From contig JAIRVH010000109.1 in NCBI GenBank assembly GCA_031253985.1, positions 1 to 64,000 of the forward strand: DNA of 64,000 nt, read 5' to 3'. Source of the stretch: Sphingobacterium sp. (GTDB lineage: Bacteria > Bacteroidota > Bacteroidia > Sphingobacteriales > Sphingobacteriaceae). Shown one piece after another: positions 34,649-44,183 of the stretch (its first letter is position 1; each line of letters opens with the position of its first letter). The notes under the pieces were generated by a model that had not been told where the DNA came from, made no database searches, and saw only the letters and a program-made list of their open reading frames with translations. Made by a program: the position numbers and the translations under genes.

Positions 34649-37612
34649 ATGCCAAAAAAAATTATAAGAAATCTTCAGGTAGGTGTAATGCTTTCTTTGT
34701 TACTGCTGATTGCTGGCTCTGTCGCATCTTATATTAGCATACATAAGCAGATGGAAAGCAGGCAAAGCCTCTTAAAAACGAAGGAATCCATCAGTTTAAT
34801 AAAAGATATTTTAAACACGCTATTAAATGCTGAAACAGGCAATCGAGGTTATCAGCTTACCGGCCGGGAAGATTTTCTTGAACCGTTGAATAAAAGCAAG
34901 GAGGAATATCCGCTGCTTGTTGCTAACATAGACAGGTTTAATCTTGAAGATAAACGCCAAATTAACATCTTGCATGAACTGCTGCATACCTCAGACATAC
35001 TGATGAAAGAATATGTCTTGTTGGTTGATAATCGTAAAAAAGGATTATTAATGACCCCAGAAGAACTTGTGCAAAACAAGAGGGCCATGGATAAATGCCG
35101 CATGCTGGTTCAGGAATTTGTAAGACACGAGGAAGTTCAGCTTGCCCTGAAAAATAAAGATCTAAATAACTCCTCCAAACGGACCGTTTTATTCATTCTC
35201 TTCTCTGCGGTTGCAGCCGTTGGTGTCACCATTTTCGTTTATATCCATATAAAGTCTGACATTCTACGCCGGGACAAGTTAGAAAAGGATCTGTTTCGTA
35301 CGAAGGAAATGCTCGAGGAAACAAGCGCGGTTGCCCAGGTCGGAGGCTGGGAAGCTAATATGAAAACCGGAAAGCTCATCTGGTCCCAAAGCACAATAGA
35401 AATTCATAAAGCTAACGCTAGTTTTCAACCAACTTTTGACAATGTCCTTGATTTTTACGAAGGAAAAAGCAGAAAGAGAATAAAATATCTATTTAACAGG
35501 GCGGTACAACAAGGAATTTCTTTTGATGAGGAGCTTCAGCTTGTACGTAATGACGGCGTTACGATCTGGGTAAGAATAAAAGGAATTCCAGAATTTGAAA
35601 ATGAAATTTGCAGCAGGATTTTTGGAATTATTCAAGACATCGATGCCTTCAAAAAAATGTTTCTGGAAGTTGCCCAGAAGGAAGCTATGATGCAGTCTTT
35701 TGCTACTGATGTTCCCATTCCTTTGGCGATGTTTGACCAAGCCCTCAACTACGTTGCTGTAAGTAGCAGATGGAGAGACGAATTTAGTATGAATCATATA
35801 GATCTTATCGGCAATAACCTATTCACAGTATCTCCCCATGTTCCCGAAGAAAGAAAAAAGATTTACACGGACGCGCTTTTGGGAAAAACGTACATCGACG
35901 GGGATTTTGCGCTAAAGGTGGAAGGAAAAGAGGAAATTCAGCATTTCGATCTAAAAGTCGGACCTTGGTATCTTACAAAAGATGAAGTTGGAGGTATAAT
36001 TATCTCCATACAGAATATTACAAACGCCGTAAAGATAAATGAAGAACTGAAAAATGCGAAAGAAACTGCAGATATAGCCAGCAAGGCAAAATCCGAATTT
36101 CTGGCCAATATGAGTCACGAGATCCGCACTCCGTTGAACGGAGTTATTGGTTTTTCAGACCTTCTTCTCAGGACACCGCTGAATGAAACACAGACACAAT
36201 ATCTGAATTACATCAACGAATCGGGAGAAAACCTGCTTAGCATTATCAATGATATACTGGATTTTTCTAAAATAGAATCTGGAAAAATGGAGCTTTTGAT
36301 TGAAAAAAGTGATGTTTACGATATGTTAAGCCAAGTCATAAATGTAGTTCTTTATCAATCACAGAAAAAAAACATCGAACTTCTTCTCAACGTTGAGCCA
36401 GGCCTCCCAAAAATACTTTTCATTGATGAAGCCAGGCTAAAACAGATCTTGATCAATCTTCTGGGAAATGCGGTGAAGTTCACCGAAGAGGGGGAGATCG
36501 AGCTAAAAGTAGAGAAATTACGCATGGATGATCACACGATTGCTTTGCGTTTCTCGGTAAGAGATACGGGAATCGGCATTCCTGTTGAGAAACAGAAATA
36601 TATTTTTGATGCCTTCACCCAGGAAAACAGTTCAATAAGCAAACGATATGGCGGCACAGGTCTCGGACTAACCATCTCGAACAATATCTTGGGATATATG
36701 GGAAGTCATCTGTCGCTGACCAGCGAAATGGACAAAGGTTCTGTATTTTTCTTCGATCTTGAGATTCCTTATGAAATGCCTGAATTGAGAGAAGCGGATG
36801 AAACATCTATTAAAACGGCCTTAGTGGTGGATGATAATGAAACCAACAGGATCATTCTTGAACACATGCTTTCCTATAAAAACATCAAATCCACGCTGGC
36901 TTCCAATGGAATGGAAGCCCTAGATATCATGTTGAAAGGTGAGCGCTTTGATGTGATCCTGATGGATTATCACATGCCTATCATGTCCGGTTTAGAAACA
37001 ATAGATAAAATAAAAGGTTTATTAAATCAGCGCAAGGAGAGTGTTCCATTTATAGTGCTTTCTTCTTCTTCGGAAGAACTGGATATACTGAGTTCCGTTC
37101 GGAAAATAGAAAATACACATTTACTGCTGAAACCTATAAAATCACATGATCTATACAAAACCCTTAGAAAGGTAGACCGAAGTACTGTAATAGAAATTAT
37201 TCGGGATCAGCCCGGGAAAGATTCGCACACATTTTTACGAGAATTAGATGTGCTTTTGGTGGATGATAACCCAGTGAATATGGTCCTGAATAATAGGATA
37301 ATGAAGTCTCTCGCGCCCAATATACACCCAATAGAAGCTGCAAATGGATTACAGGCTTTGGAAGAATGCAGGAAAACGCAGTTTTCCCTTATTATTATGG
37401 ATGTACAGATGCCGATAATGAGTGGCATTGAGGCGACACAACATATTAGGATGCTGCCCGAATATCAACATATACCTATCATAGGCGTTACAGCTGGAAA
37501 TGTACTGGGAGAAAAAGAAAAATGCCTTGAATCCGGAATGAATGACTTTCTTCCCAAACCTATACGGCGGGCCGACCTTCTTGAAGTACTTAAAAAATAT
37601 ATTAATGTTTAG
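34649..37612 (+). CDS. Hybrid sensor histidine kinase with CHASE3, PAS and two receivers
   Basis: 987 residues. A CHASE3 sensor lies between two membrane helices (about 10-30 and 182-202), with AETGNRGYQLTGREDFLEP typical of CHASE3. Two PAS-like regions follow at about 220-330 and 350-460. The HisKA box SHEIRTPLNGVIGFSDLL has His near 490, and HATPase motifs include GTGLGLTISNN. Two REC domains follow, with phosphoacceptors in VILMDYHMP (about 769) and LIIMDVQMP (about 915). No HPt or output domain is present, so a separate partner is needed. Confidence 0.92.
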   Translation: MPKKIIRNLQVGVMLSLLLLIAGSVASYISIHKQMESRQSLLKTKESISLIKDILNTLLNAETGNRGYQLTGREDFLEPLNKSKEEYPLLVANIDRFNLEDKRQINILHELLHTSDILMKEYVLLVDNRKKGLLMTPEELVQNKRAMDKCRMLVQEFVRHEEVQLALKNKDLNNSSKRTVLFILFSAVAAVGVTIFVYIHIKSDILRRDKLEKDLFRTKEMLEETSAVAQVGGWEANMKTGKLIWSQSTIEIHKANASFQPTFDNVLDFYEGKSRKRIKYLFNRAVQQGISFDEELQLVRNDGVTIWVRIKGIPEFENEICSRIFGIIQDIDAFKKMFLEVAQKEAMMQSFATDVPIPLAMFDQALNYVAVSSRWRDEFSMNHIDLIGNNLFTVSPHVPEERKKIYTDALLGKTYIDGDFALKVEGKEEIQHFDLKVGPWYLTKDEVGGIIISIQNITNAVKINEELKNAKETADIASKAKSEFLANMSHEIRTPLNGVIGFSDLLLRTPLNETQTQYLNYINESGENLLSIINDILDFSKIESGKMELLIEKSDVYDMLSQVINVVLYQSQKKNIELLLNVEPGLPKILFIDEARLKQILINLLGNAVKFTEEGEIELKVEKLRMDDHTIALRFSVRDTGIGIPVEKQKYIFDAFTQENSSISKRYGGTGLGLTISNNILGYMGSHLSLTSEMDKGSVFFFDLEIPYEMPELREADETSIKTALVVDDNETNRIILEHMLSYKNIKSTLASNGMEALDIMLKGERFDVILMDYHMPIMSGLETIDKIKGLLNQRKESVPFIVLSSSSEELDILSSVRKIENTHLLLKPIKSHDLYKTLRKVDRSTVIEIIRDQPGKDSHTFLRELDVLLVDDNPVNMVLNNRIMKSLAPNIHPIEAANGLQALEECRKTQFSLIIMDVQMPIMSGIEATQHIRMLPEYQHIPIIGVTAGNVLGEKEKCLESGMNDFLPKPIRRADLLEVLKKYINV

Positions 37613-37808
37613 TACCTATGAAAAAGGGCTGCTTATAAAGCAATAATATTATGTAACTGGCTTTTCAGTTTCAGATTAGGCAAAAGCTTATTGCCCGTTA
37701 TCGCAATTATTGATAGATGGGGTATTGAAACAATCATTGATCGAGAATTTAAGTGAAACTGTTATTTAAAAATTTGATATTGATAAAGCTGTATGGTATA
37801 AGTTTATA

Positions 37809-39503
37809 TTATAGCGTCTTAAATGCCAGTAGATATTTTGCCAGATCAACAATAATTTTTTCATTGCTGGGGTCTAATAAGTCCTTAAATTCTGCTATAA
37901 GGGTTCTTTTCTTTTTTTCCAATACTTGCTCTTGTCTGTTCATCTCGTTTTTGAACTTTCTTAGGTTGTCCCCTGCTGCATGAAAAACTCTGAGCTCGAG
38001 ATAGACGGGATCTTCAGACAGTTTGGCAAAAAAATCATCAAGCTCCTCTTCCTCATGAATCAACAAAATTAACGACCATTTTAGCATGTCATTATCCATC
38101 AAATCAAAATAGCCTGGCTGGTTAGCAAATTGGTTCATATCAATCTGTAACAGCGTTAATAAGTCTTTCTCTTCATATGCTCTGTCTATTTGACGAACAA
38201 TACCGCGCTTGCCCAACGATTCCTCATCAGCAGCAAGGTTATCCGCAAAATAATTCGATAACCTTTTATAAAGTTTCACTACTAAGTTTGGTTTTTCTGC
38301 ACTGTTAAAGCCTGACGGTGATTTTGTATAAAGATCCAATGCGTCCATAATTTGTTCAGCAAGCAATTTGCTCTCAGAAGAACCATTATCTTTCGAGAGT
38401 TTCCTATATTTTGGTGACAACAAGGTTGAAAATTGCTCCATCATTTCCTCTTGATCAAGTTCTTTTACACAGAGAGATTCTCCAGACCATTCGGTATAAA
38501 AAAGCACATCTAATGGCTGTGCTGGAGTTAGTTCGAAGGAAAGTTCGCAAGCTTTTACAATAGCTTGTTTCAGCATCTGTTTATTTTCGAAATCGCAGGC
38601 TTCATATTTAGAAGCGATAAAATAGGCAAGTGCAATATAAATATCCGCTAAATTTATCCTCGCGTCTGCCCATGATCCGCTGGACTGATCTTGTAATATC
38701 TTATGAAGTGCTAATTCAGCATCACGCTTTTGCTTTTTCTTTTCTACTACAGTATAAATTGCTTTTGCCTTCATCAACAAATCGTCCCCCTCAATCCCCT
38801 CCACGCTCCTGAGTTTATTCGACGCATCTCCCCCGCCGACTATTTGTTTTCGCTTTTTCATCCTTGGGGATACTTCCAGCTCAACGTGTTTCCCAAGACA
38901 TAACAAAAGCAAACTGTCACAAAGCTTATTGAATCGTTCCAAAATAGGTTTATCGTGAGCGATCTCGGCAAGTATAGCTAAAATAGATTCCTTCATAACC
39001 CCTGCAACAACTATAGAATGGCAGGCAAGATAACCATCGGATTTTGATGATGCTTGCGTCAGCAGTTCGCCAATAATAGGTGTATCCCGCAGATGACTCA
39101 AGTGTTCTGGCCGGATAAAAAGATCTAAGCAGATGTGCTCCCCAGGCTCCAGCTGTAATTCAATTTGCTCATCTAACAACCATATTAAAAAACTTGAATG
39201 CAAGGTTCTGGTTGAGGCAGCTTTCTTTCCCACCAAACTAGTATAGCCTGCTTCTCCCCAACGTAAGCTCAGGCAAATTGTCTCTTCCGAAACACGAGAG
39301 ATACAAGTAGCAGTTTCGCTGATGTTGTATCGTCGATAGGATAGTAATCTTCCGCTTCCTTTTGCCTGCATCGCATTCATTTCCGAACTTTCAGTGATTT
39401 CACCCGTTTCCAAAAGTATAACTTTACCATCGGGTTCAAGCTCCTGAAATTGAAAATCTAACGGTGCAAAATGATTTAAGCTTACATTGTGTTCAAATAT
39501 CAT
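37809..39503 (-). CDS. Orphan 564-residue hypothetical protein
   Basis: No family is recognised with confidence. Residues about 40-200 (RRYNISETATCISRVSEETI; LQLEPGEHICLDLFIRPEHL) resemble the sensor half of Bacteroidota AraC regulators. But instead of an HTH the protein continues with a charged helical middle (RMKKRKQIVGGGDASNKLRS; VEKKKQKRDAELALHKIL) and a C-terminal helical region of about 300 residues with an acidic patch. There is no signal peptide. It stands alone on its strand between two kinase/peptidase genes. Confidence 0.6.
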   Translation of the reverse strand: MIFEHNVSLNHFAPLDFQFQELEPDGKVILLETGEITESSEMNAMQAKGSGRLLSYRRYNISETATCISRVSEETICLSLRWGEAGYTSLVGKKAASTRTLHSSFLIWLLDEQIELQLEPGEHICLDLFIRPEHLSHLRDTPIIGELLTQASSKSDGYLACHSIVVAGVMKESILAILAEIAHDKPILERFNKLCDSLLLLCLGKHVELEVSPRMKKRKQIVGGGDASNKLRSVEGIEGDDLLMKAKAIYTVVEKKKQKRDAELALHKILQDQSSGSWADARINLADIYIALAYFIASKYEACDFENKQMLKQAIVKACELSFELTPAQPLDVLFYTEWSGESLCVKELDQEEMMEQFSTLLSPKYRKLSKDNGSSESKLLAEQIMDALDLYTKSPSGFNSAEKPNLVVKLYKRLSNYFADNLAADEESLGKRGIVRQIDRAYEEKDLLTLLQIDMNQFANQPGYFDLMDNDMLKWSLILLIHEEEELDDFFAKLSEDPVYLELRVFHAAGDNLRKFKNEMNRQEQVLEKKKRTLIAEFKDLLDPSNEKIIVDLAKYLLAFKTL

Positions 39504-40315
39504 AACACTACTTTTTTTAAATCAGCTATTTTAGGCAATCTAACCACAGCTGATTTCAAGGAAATTCCAGCTTAGGTGAATACTTTTGCTAATGTGCCGA
39601 TCAATACATGATAGTTAATGCATTAAAATTAGTGATATATATCTGTACACTACTTTCAAAAATTATTCAAACGTTTTTCATAATTATAACAAAGATTGGA
39701 GTTTAAAAGTAAGGAAGGCATAAAAACTTCTCCGTTAGCATCTTTCAAATAACTATACACTGCGTGAAAACGCTTAAAATATATAATAGGAGTTTATTAC
39801 TTACACAACTCTATCCTAGATTCGGATAATACTCAAAACTCAACATATTTTCATGTGATTTGTCATAAACATGATTGAAAGTCTACACAAGTTCCATCCC
39901 TGATCTTCGTCTTGTTGGCTGGTTGATTTATCTTTCATAAGATATATTAATCATTTGCTTTGTTTTATTCGTTCACGCCAGCTTTCGCTCACAACGAAAA
40001 TTAGGTTTCTATTCGGAACAGCTTATGATTACAAGTAGTTCTTTGAATACAATTTGCCTTAAATTCCTGCGAATAATCGCAACCGAATTTATTTTCCACA
40101 AAAAATTACTAATGAAACAAAAAGTGAAATACTTATTTCCAACAAAGCAATTAGACAAATAGCTGATTAAATGACTCTACCGACCTATCTACTTTCTCCA
40201 CTTACTTTAAATCCAGTACAGGGATCTAACCAAGTGAGTTTCTAAGCTACTTATCTATTCAGCTCCGAAGCCTTTCCGAAGCAGGTACGAACACAATAGG
40301 TATAGAAGGTATCTG
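39504..40315. other. 812-bp intergenic region without a recognised gene
   Basis: AT-rich, with no open frame of protein-like composition on either strand. It holds the promoter region of the 37809-39503 gene and the 3' flank of the DUF885 gene. No strong hairpin or repeat was spotted. Its length is unusual for this compact neighbourhood and may mark an old deletion or insertion. Confidence 0.4.
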
Positions 40316-42100
40316 TCAGAGAGAGTCGCCAGTATTCCAGTTATTTAGATAATTTTCCAGCACGTCCAATGGCATACAGCCATATTTTAGTACTGCCTGA
40401 TGAAAAGCCGGAAAACTAAATCTCTTACCTTGTAAAGTTTGATATCTTTTCCTTAACTCTTTTATTTTTAATTCTCCTATTTTATAGGAAAGCGCTTGCC
40501 CGGGCCAAGCCATATATCGTTCAACTTCGGCTCTCGCGATATTTTCAGTTATAGATTCATGCTCCATCATATACTCAATTGCCTGTTCTTTACTCAGCCT
40601 TCCAGTATGAATACCGACATCAACCACTAAGCGTATTGCACGGTGAATTTCGTTATTTAACGCTCCCATCTTTTGATATGGGTCAGTATAGCATCCCAAT
40701 TGTTCGCCTAGCGATTCGCAATACAAAGCCCACCCTTCCATGTAAGCGTAAAGCGCATTTTGTCGTTGGAAAGCCGGAAGATCATTACGTTCCTGCTGTA
40801 GCGCTATTTGATAGTGGTGACCTGGTATGGCTTCATGGATAAAAGTGCATTCTAATCCGTAAAAAACTGTATTTATTTTAGTTGGGTCAGGTATGGGGAC
40901 AAAAAAGGTTCCCGGTCTCTTTTCTTTTAAGTTTCCTTTTATGTAATATGGTCCTCCCTGTGAGGCTTCCTGATAAGGGTCTACACGCTTTATAACAAAA
41001 TTTGTTTTGGGTTCAATCCCAAACATACGGTTTAAATGGGGCTGAATCTTGCTATATATTTTTTGATAAGCATCCAGCACCTGTTCCGGTGTTTTAAATG
41101 GCCTAAACCTTTGGTCCATGCGCAAAAACTTAAAGTAATCTTTTAAAGATCCTTTAAAGCCATTGAGAAACATATTTTGTTCCATATCATGAGTTATCCG
41201 TTCCACCTCTTTGAGCCCGATCTGATAAATCTGTTCGGATGTAAGTGTTGAACTGGTCGTATATGACTTGATGTAATACTGGTACATTTTATCTCCTCCC
41301 GGAAGACGATTTAAGCCCGATTGCGTTGATGCAAATGGCATATAATCACGTTGCAAATAATCCACTAATTTGGCGTAAGAATCCAAAACATAATTAGGCA
41401 CAATGTCATTATACAACGCGCTTATTTTTTTCTTTTGCTCCGGAGAAAAGTTGACCGGAAATTGTTGCAAAGGCTTATAAAAAACGCTTTGTGAGGTATC
41501 TCTTTCAGCAAGTGCTGTCAATTGTGGAATCATTTGGACGACCAATGACCTTGGAAGTACAACTCCCATTTTCTTTCCTTTCTCGAAATTTGCAATAGCT
41601 GTGTCTGCCCATGCCTTAAAAGAGATCATTCTCTTAGACCAATTGATATAGTCTTCCATCGTGAGAAATGGCTGGGGGCCATTACCTGAACCAAACAAGG
41701 CAAGATCTGTTGGAACCGAAGCAGTAAATTGGTTAAAAGGAAGGTATTCAAAGTGCATAGAAAGTCCCTCTAATTCCATTTTCAATGTATATTCCAATAT
41801 GTCGTAGGAGATACGATTGGCTTCTGTCAGACCAAGCTTATTGACTTTTCGCAACTCTTGTAAGCAGGATTGATAGAAATTTTTCTTCGCAACCAGAAAA
41901 TCACTCGAACCATCATTCTGAAGTAAGTCGTCATAGGTATGGACACCATCCGCTGTTGCTTGGAGCGGATTGAAGTAACACTCTTTTTCGTAATATTTTT
42001 CAAATAATCTGTGTAAAGATTTTACATCCTGTGCCATCCCTTTGCCCGAATACAGGATTAATGAAAACCATAAAACAATAATTAGAAGACACTTTTTCAT
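40316..42100 (-). CDS. DUF885 family exported peptidase-like protein
   Basis: 594 residues with a signal peptide (MKKCLLIIVLWFSLILYSGK, cleavage near 23). The zinc-peptidase-like signature FIHEAIPGHHYQ at about 417-428 and the following MEGWALYCESLGEQLG block define DUF885. The family is thought to include carboxypeptidase-type metallopeptidases. The protein is probably periplasmic. An AraC gene lies 108 bp upstream on the same strand. Confidence 0.9.
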   Translation of the reverse strand: MKKCLLIIVLWFSLILYSGKGMAQDVKSLHRLFEKYYEKECYFNPLQATADGVHTYDDLLQNDGSSDFLVAKKNFYQSCLQELRKVNKLGLTEANRISYDILEYTLKMELEGLSMHFEYLPFNQFTASVPTDLALFGSGNGPQPFLTMEDYINWSKRMISFKAWADTAIANFEKGKKMGVVLPRSLVVQMIPQLTALAERDTSQSVFYKPLQQFPVNFSPEQKKKISALYNDIVPNYVLDSYAKLVDYLQRDYMPFASTQSGLNRLPGGDKMYQYYIKSYTTSSTLTSEQIYQIGLKEVERITHDMEQNMFLNGFKGSLKDYFKFLRMDQRFRPFKTPEQVLDAYQKIYSKIQPHLNRMFGIEPKTNFVIKRVDPYQEASQGGPYYIKGNLKEKRPGTFFVPIPDPTKINTVFYGLECTFIHEAIPGHHYQIALQQERNDLPAFQRQNALYAYMEGWALYCESLGEQLGCYTDPYQKMGALNNEIHRAIRLVVDVGIHTGRLSKEQAIEYMMEHESITENIARAEVERYMAWPGQALSYKIGELKIKELRKRYQTLQGKRFSFPAFHQAVLKYGCMPLDVLENYLNNWNTGDSL

Positions 42101-42208
42101 GGGAATATTTCGTTAATCATAAACAATCTATTTTGATAATTTGCGAATGATTAAAATTAGTGTCGACGTTGGAGATAAAATTGTATCGAATTAGCCTCAA
42201 CAATTGTT

Positions 42209-43024
42209 CTACATCTTTTGATACTGTTTTGGTGTAATACCCATAAAACGTTTGTAAGTTTTAATAAAATGTGCCTGATCTGCAAAGCCACAATCGACTG
42301 CGATTTCAGTTAATGAATGCTTCTTTTGCCTAATCATTGGCAGTGCCTTTTCAATTTTAATTCTTCGAAGATAATCTCCAATTGTACAACCAAAGTATTG
42401 TGGAAAGTACCGTGAAATGGTAACCGGATGCAAATTCAATTCTTTGGAGATAAAGCCTAAAGATAATGGGCTATTCCAATGATCATATAACAGATCTTTA
42501 ATCCTGGAGGTCCATAGTGGTCCTATACGATCAATAGGAACTGAAAATGTCAAAAGTATGATGGAAAGTTGTTGTATTGCCAAAATACTTTGCTGATCGT
42601 CCAGGTAATGTTCCCCCATAATCTTTACCAAACCATTTGTACCCCATAATGCACTTTGGGAAAACATATAGGATTCGTCTGGTATGTTTAAATCGTACTT
42701 TGTTAGAAAATCCTCCGTAAATTCTAGATTAAAAATCCTTGTCCCTTTCACATAACTGATATTTTGATGAATGATCCCTGGGTAATAATATAACGAAGTA
42801 CCTTGCTGTTGCCTCCGCTTCTCATTTTCCCTGATTTCAATACTACCTCCATTCAGAATATGAGAGAAATGGGGATTCTGATGACAATGCCAATCTGAAA
42901 CAATATCGTCCTGATAGAAAGTGTCAGAAGCGATAATACCATCAAAAGAATGTTGGTTAACTTCATTCCCGATATATTTACCTGTTTCCAGTATAAGTGG
43001 ACTTTTAGTATCTATTCGCATCAT
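42209..43024 (-). CDS. AraC family transcriptional regulator
   Basis: 271 residues. A cupin sensor (SDWHCHQNPHFSHILNGGSI) contains likely ligand-facing His residues. The double HTH spans about 170-268 (SLGFISKELNLHPVTISRYF; LTEIAVDCGFADQAHFIKTY). It lies upstream of the DUF885 gene on the same strand but with a 108-bp gap. Targets are unknown. Confidence 0.88.
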   Translation of the reverse strand: MMRIDTKSPLILETGKYIGNEVNQHSFDGIIASDTFYQDDIVSDWHCHQNPHFSHILNGGSIEIRENEKRRQQQGTSLYYYPGIIHQNISYVKGTRIFNLEFTEDFLTKYDLNIPDESYMFSQSALWGTNGLVKIMGEHYLDDQQSILAIQQLSIILLTFSVPIDRIGPLWTSRIKDLLYDHWNSPLSLGFISKELNLHPVTISRYFPQYFGCTIGDYLRRIKIEKALPMIRQKKHSLTEIAVDCGFADQAHFIKTYKRFMGITPKQYQKM

Positions 43025-43231
43025 TCTAGGTCTATCACTATATTTTTCAAATCATAAATATAATTAAAATTAGTTATTTTGAAGGTCGCATGATGTCGAT
43101 CAATCAAGTAAAACCCCACTATAAAATGCAAAGAGTAAACCTTGCGCATGATCCCGTTATTTTTTCGCATCGGTATAGAGATCCAACAAAAATACCTGAA
43201 ACCAGTGATAAGGCTTCTCAGCAAATTCGTT

Positions 43232-43239
43232 TATTTTTG
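43232..43239 (+). promoter_or_regulatory. Bacteroidota -7 element TATTTTTG
   Basis: TATTTTTG matches TAnnTTTG exactly and ends 19 bp before the ATG at 43259. No clear -33 TTTG is visible. Confidence 0.4.
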
Positions 43240-43258
43240 CGGGAAACAACGGTAAAAA

Positions 43259-44131
43259 ATGAGAAAATTAATTGGCTGTTATTTGATATTCCTGGCGCTT
43301 AGCCCCTTCTATTCAGCAGCACAGGAAAATATAAGATTTGACGATAATTTCAACTTATGGAATATACAAAAAGGCCAGCAGGCGACTGTTTTTGCCAACA
43401 AAGCCTATATTCGTGCTCAACCTAACCTTAAAGCTACTATTATAGACTCCTTATCCCTTGGAAATATAGTTACTATCAATGGCTCCCCATTCAAAGGAAA
43501 TACCATAAAAAATTTCTATGCTCCTTGGCATGAGATAAGTTATTCCGATGGCAAGGTTAAAAAAACTGGTTTTATTTGGCTTGGGCTATTGGCATTGGGA
43601 ACGCAAACCGCTGCCGACGGCTCACAATATATATATGGTTTCGAACGTTTTTTAAAAAGTACCAATGAGCAGGAACCGGATCATTTCTCAACGGTTGTAA
43701 AACTACTGGATTCAAATGGAAATTTGCAGGCTGAAAAGTCATTTCCTTTTGCCTATTCTGAACAGACATTTTCCCAAAGCAAATTGCTCCCGGCAATGGG
43801 ACTTCAAAATGTAAAACAGATCATTCGCATAGAATTTCTAGGAGAAGCCTGTGGGATTCCTTCCGACTACTACTACGTTGCCTGGACAGGACAGCAGTTT
43901 GTTAGTCTTCCAAGTAGATACTCCGTGAGTGATGCAGGTGTTTTCTATTATAATGAAAAGATTCATTTCCCGTCGGAACATGGAAAAAATAGTCAGATTA
44001 TCTATAAATATATTGAAGAAGGAGAAGTTATTGACGATAATGCTGAAAATCCAAATTTTAAGATTACTAAAAAGAAAGAAGAATTCCAATGGAATGGTAC
44101 TGGATTTGAAAAGCTGCAAACAGCCAACTAG
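43259..44131 (+). CDS. Exported SH3-like protein of the second TPR unit
   Basis: 290 residues with a signal peptide (MRKLIGCYLIFLALSPFYSA). A bacterial SH3-like segment follows (TVFANKAYIRAQPNLKATII, then DSLSLGNIVTIN). The C-terminal 180 residues form an unrecognised beta-rich domain with QIIRIEFLGEACGIPSDYYY. It probably acts in the periplasm or outer membrane. The next gene, a TPR protein, starts 52 bp downstream, so the two probably form an operon. Confidence 0.75.
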   Translation: MRKLIGCYLIFLALSPFYSAAQENIRFDDNFNLWNIQKGQQATVFANKAYIRAQPNLKATIIDSLSLGNIVTINGSPFKGNTIKNFYAPWHEISYSDGKVKKTGFIWLGLLALGTQTAADGSQYIYGFERFLKSTNEQEPDHFSTVVKLLDSNGNLQAEKSFPFAYSEQTFSQSKLLPAMGLQNVKQIIRIEFLGEACGIPSDYYYVAWTGQQFVSLPSRYSVSDAGVFYYNEKIHFPSEHGKNSQIIYKYIEEGEVIDDNAENPNFKITKKKEEFQWNGTGFEKLQTAN

Positions 44132-44183
44132 TACTTTCCATCAATTTTAACATATTGCACGATTAAAAAATAAGAATTGACAA

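Noticed and set aside
37613..37808. Possible remnant after the hybrid kinase
   Set aside because: A short frame exists but no family pattern could be seen, so it is not called.
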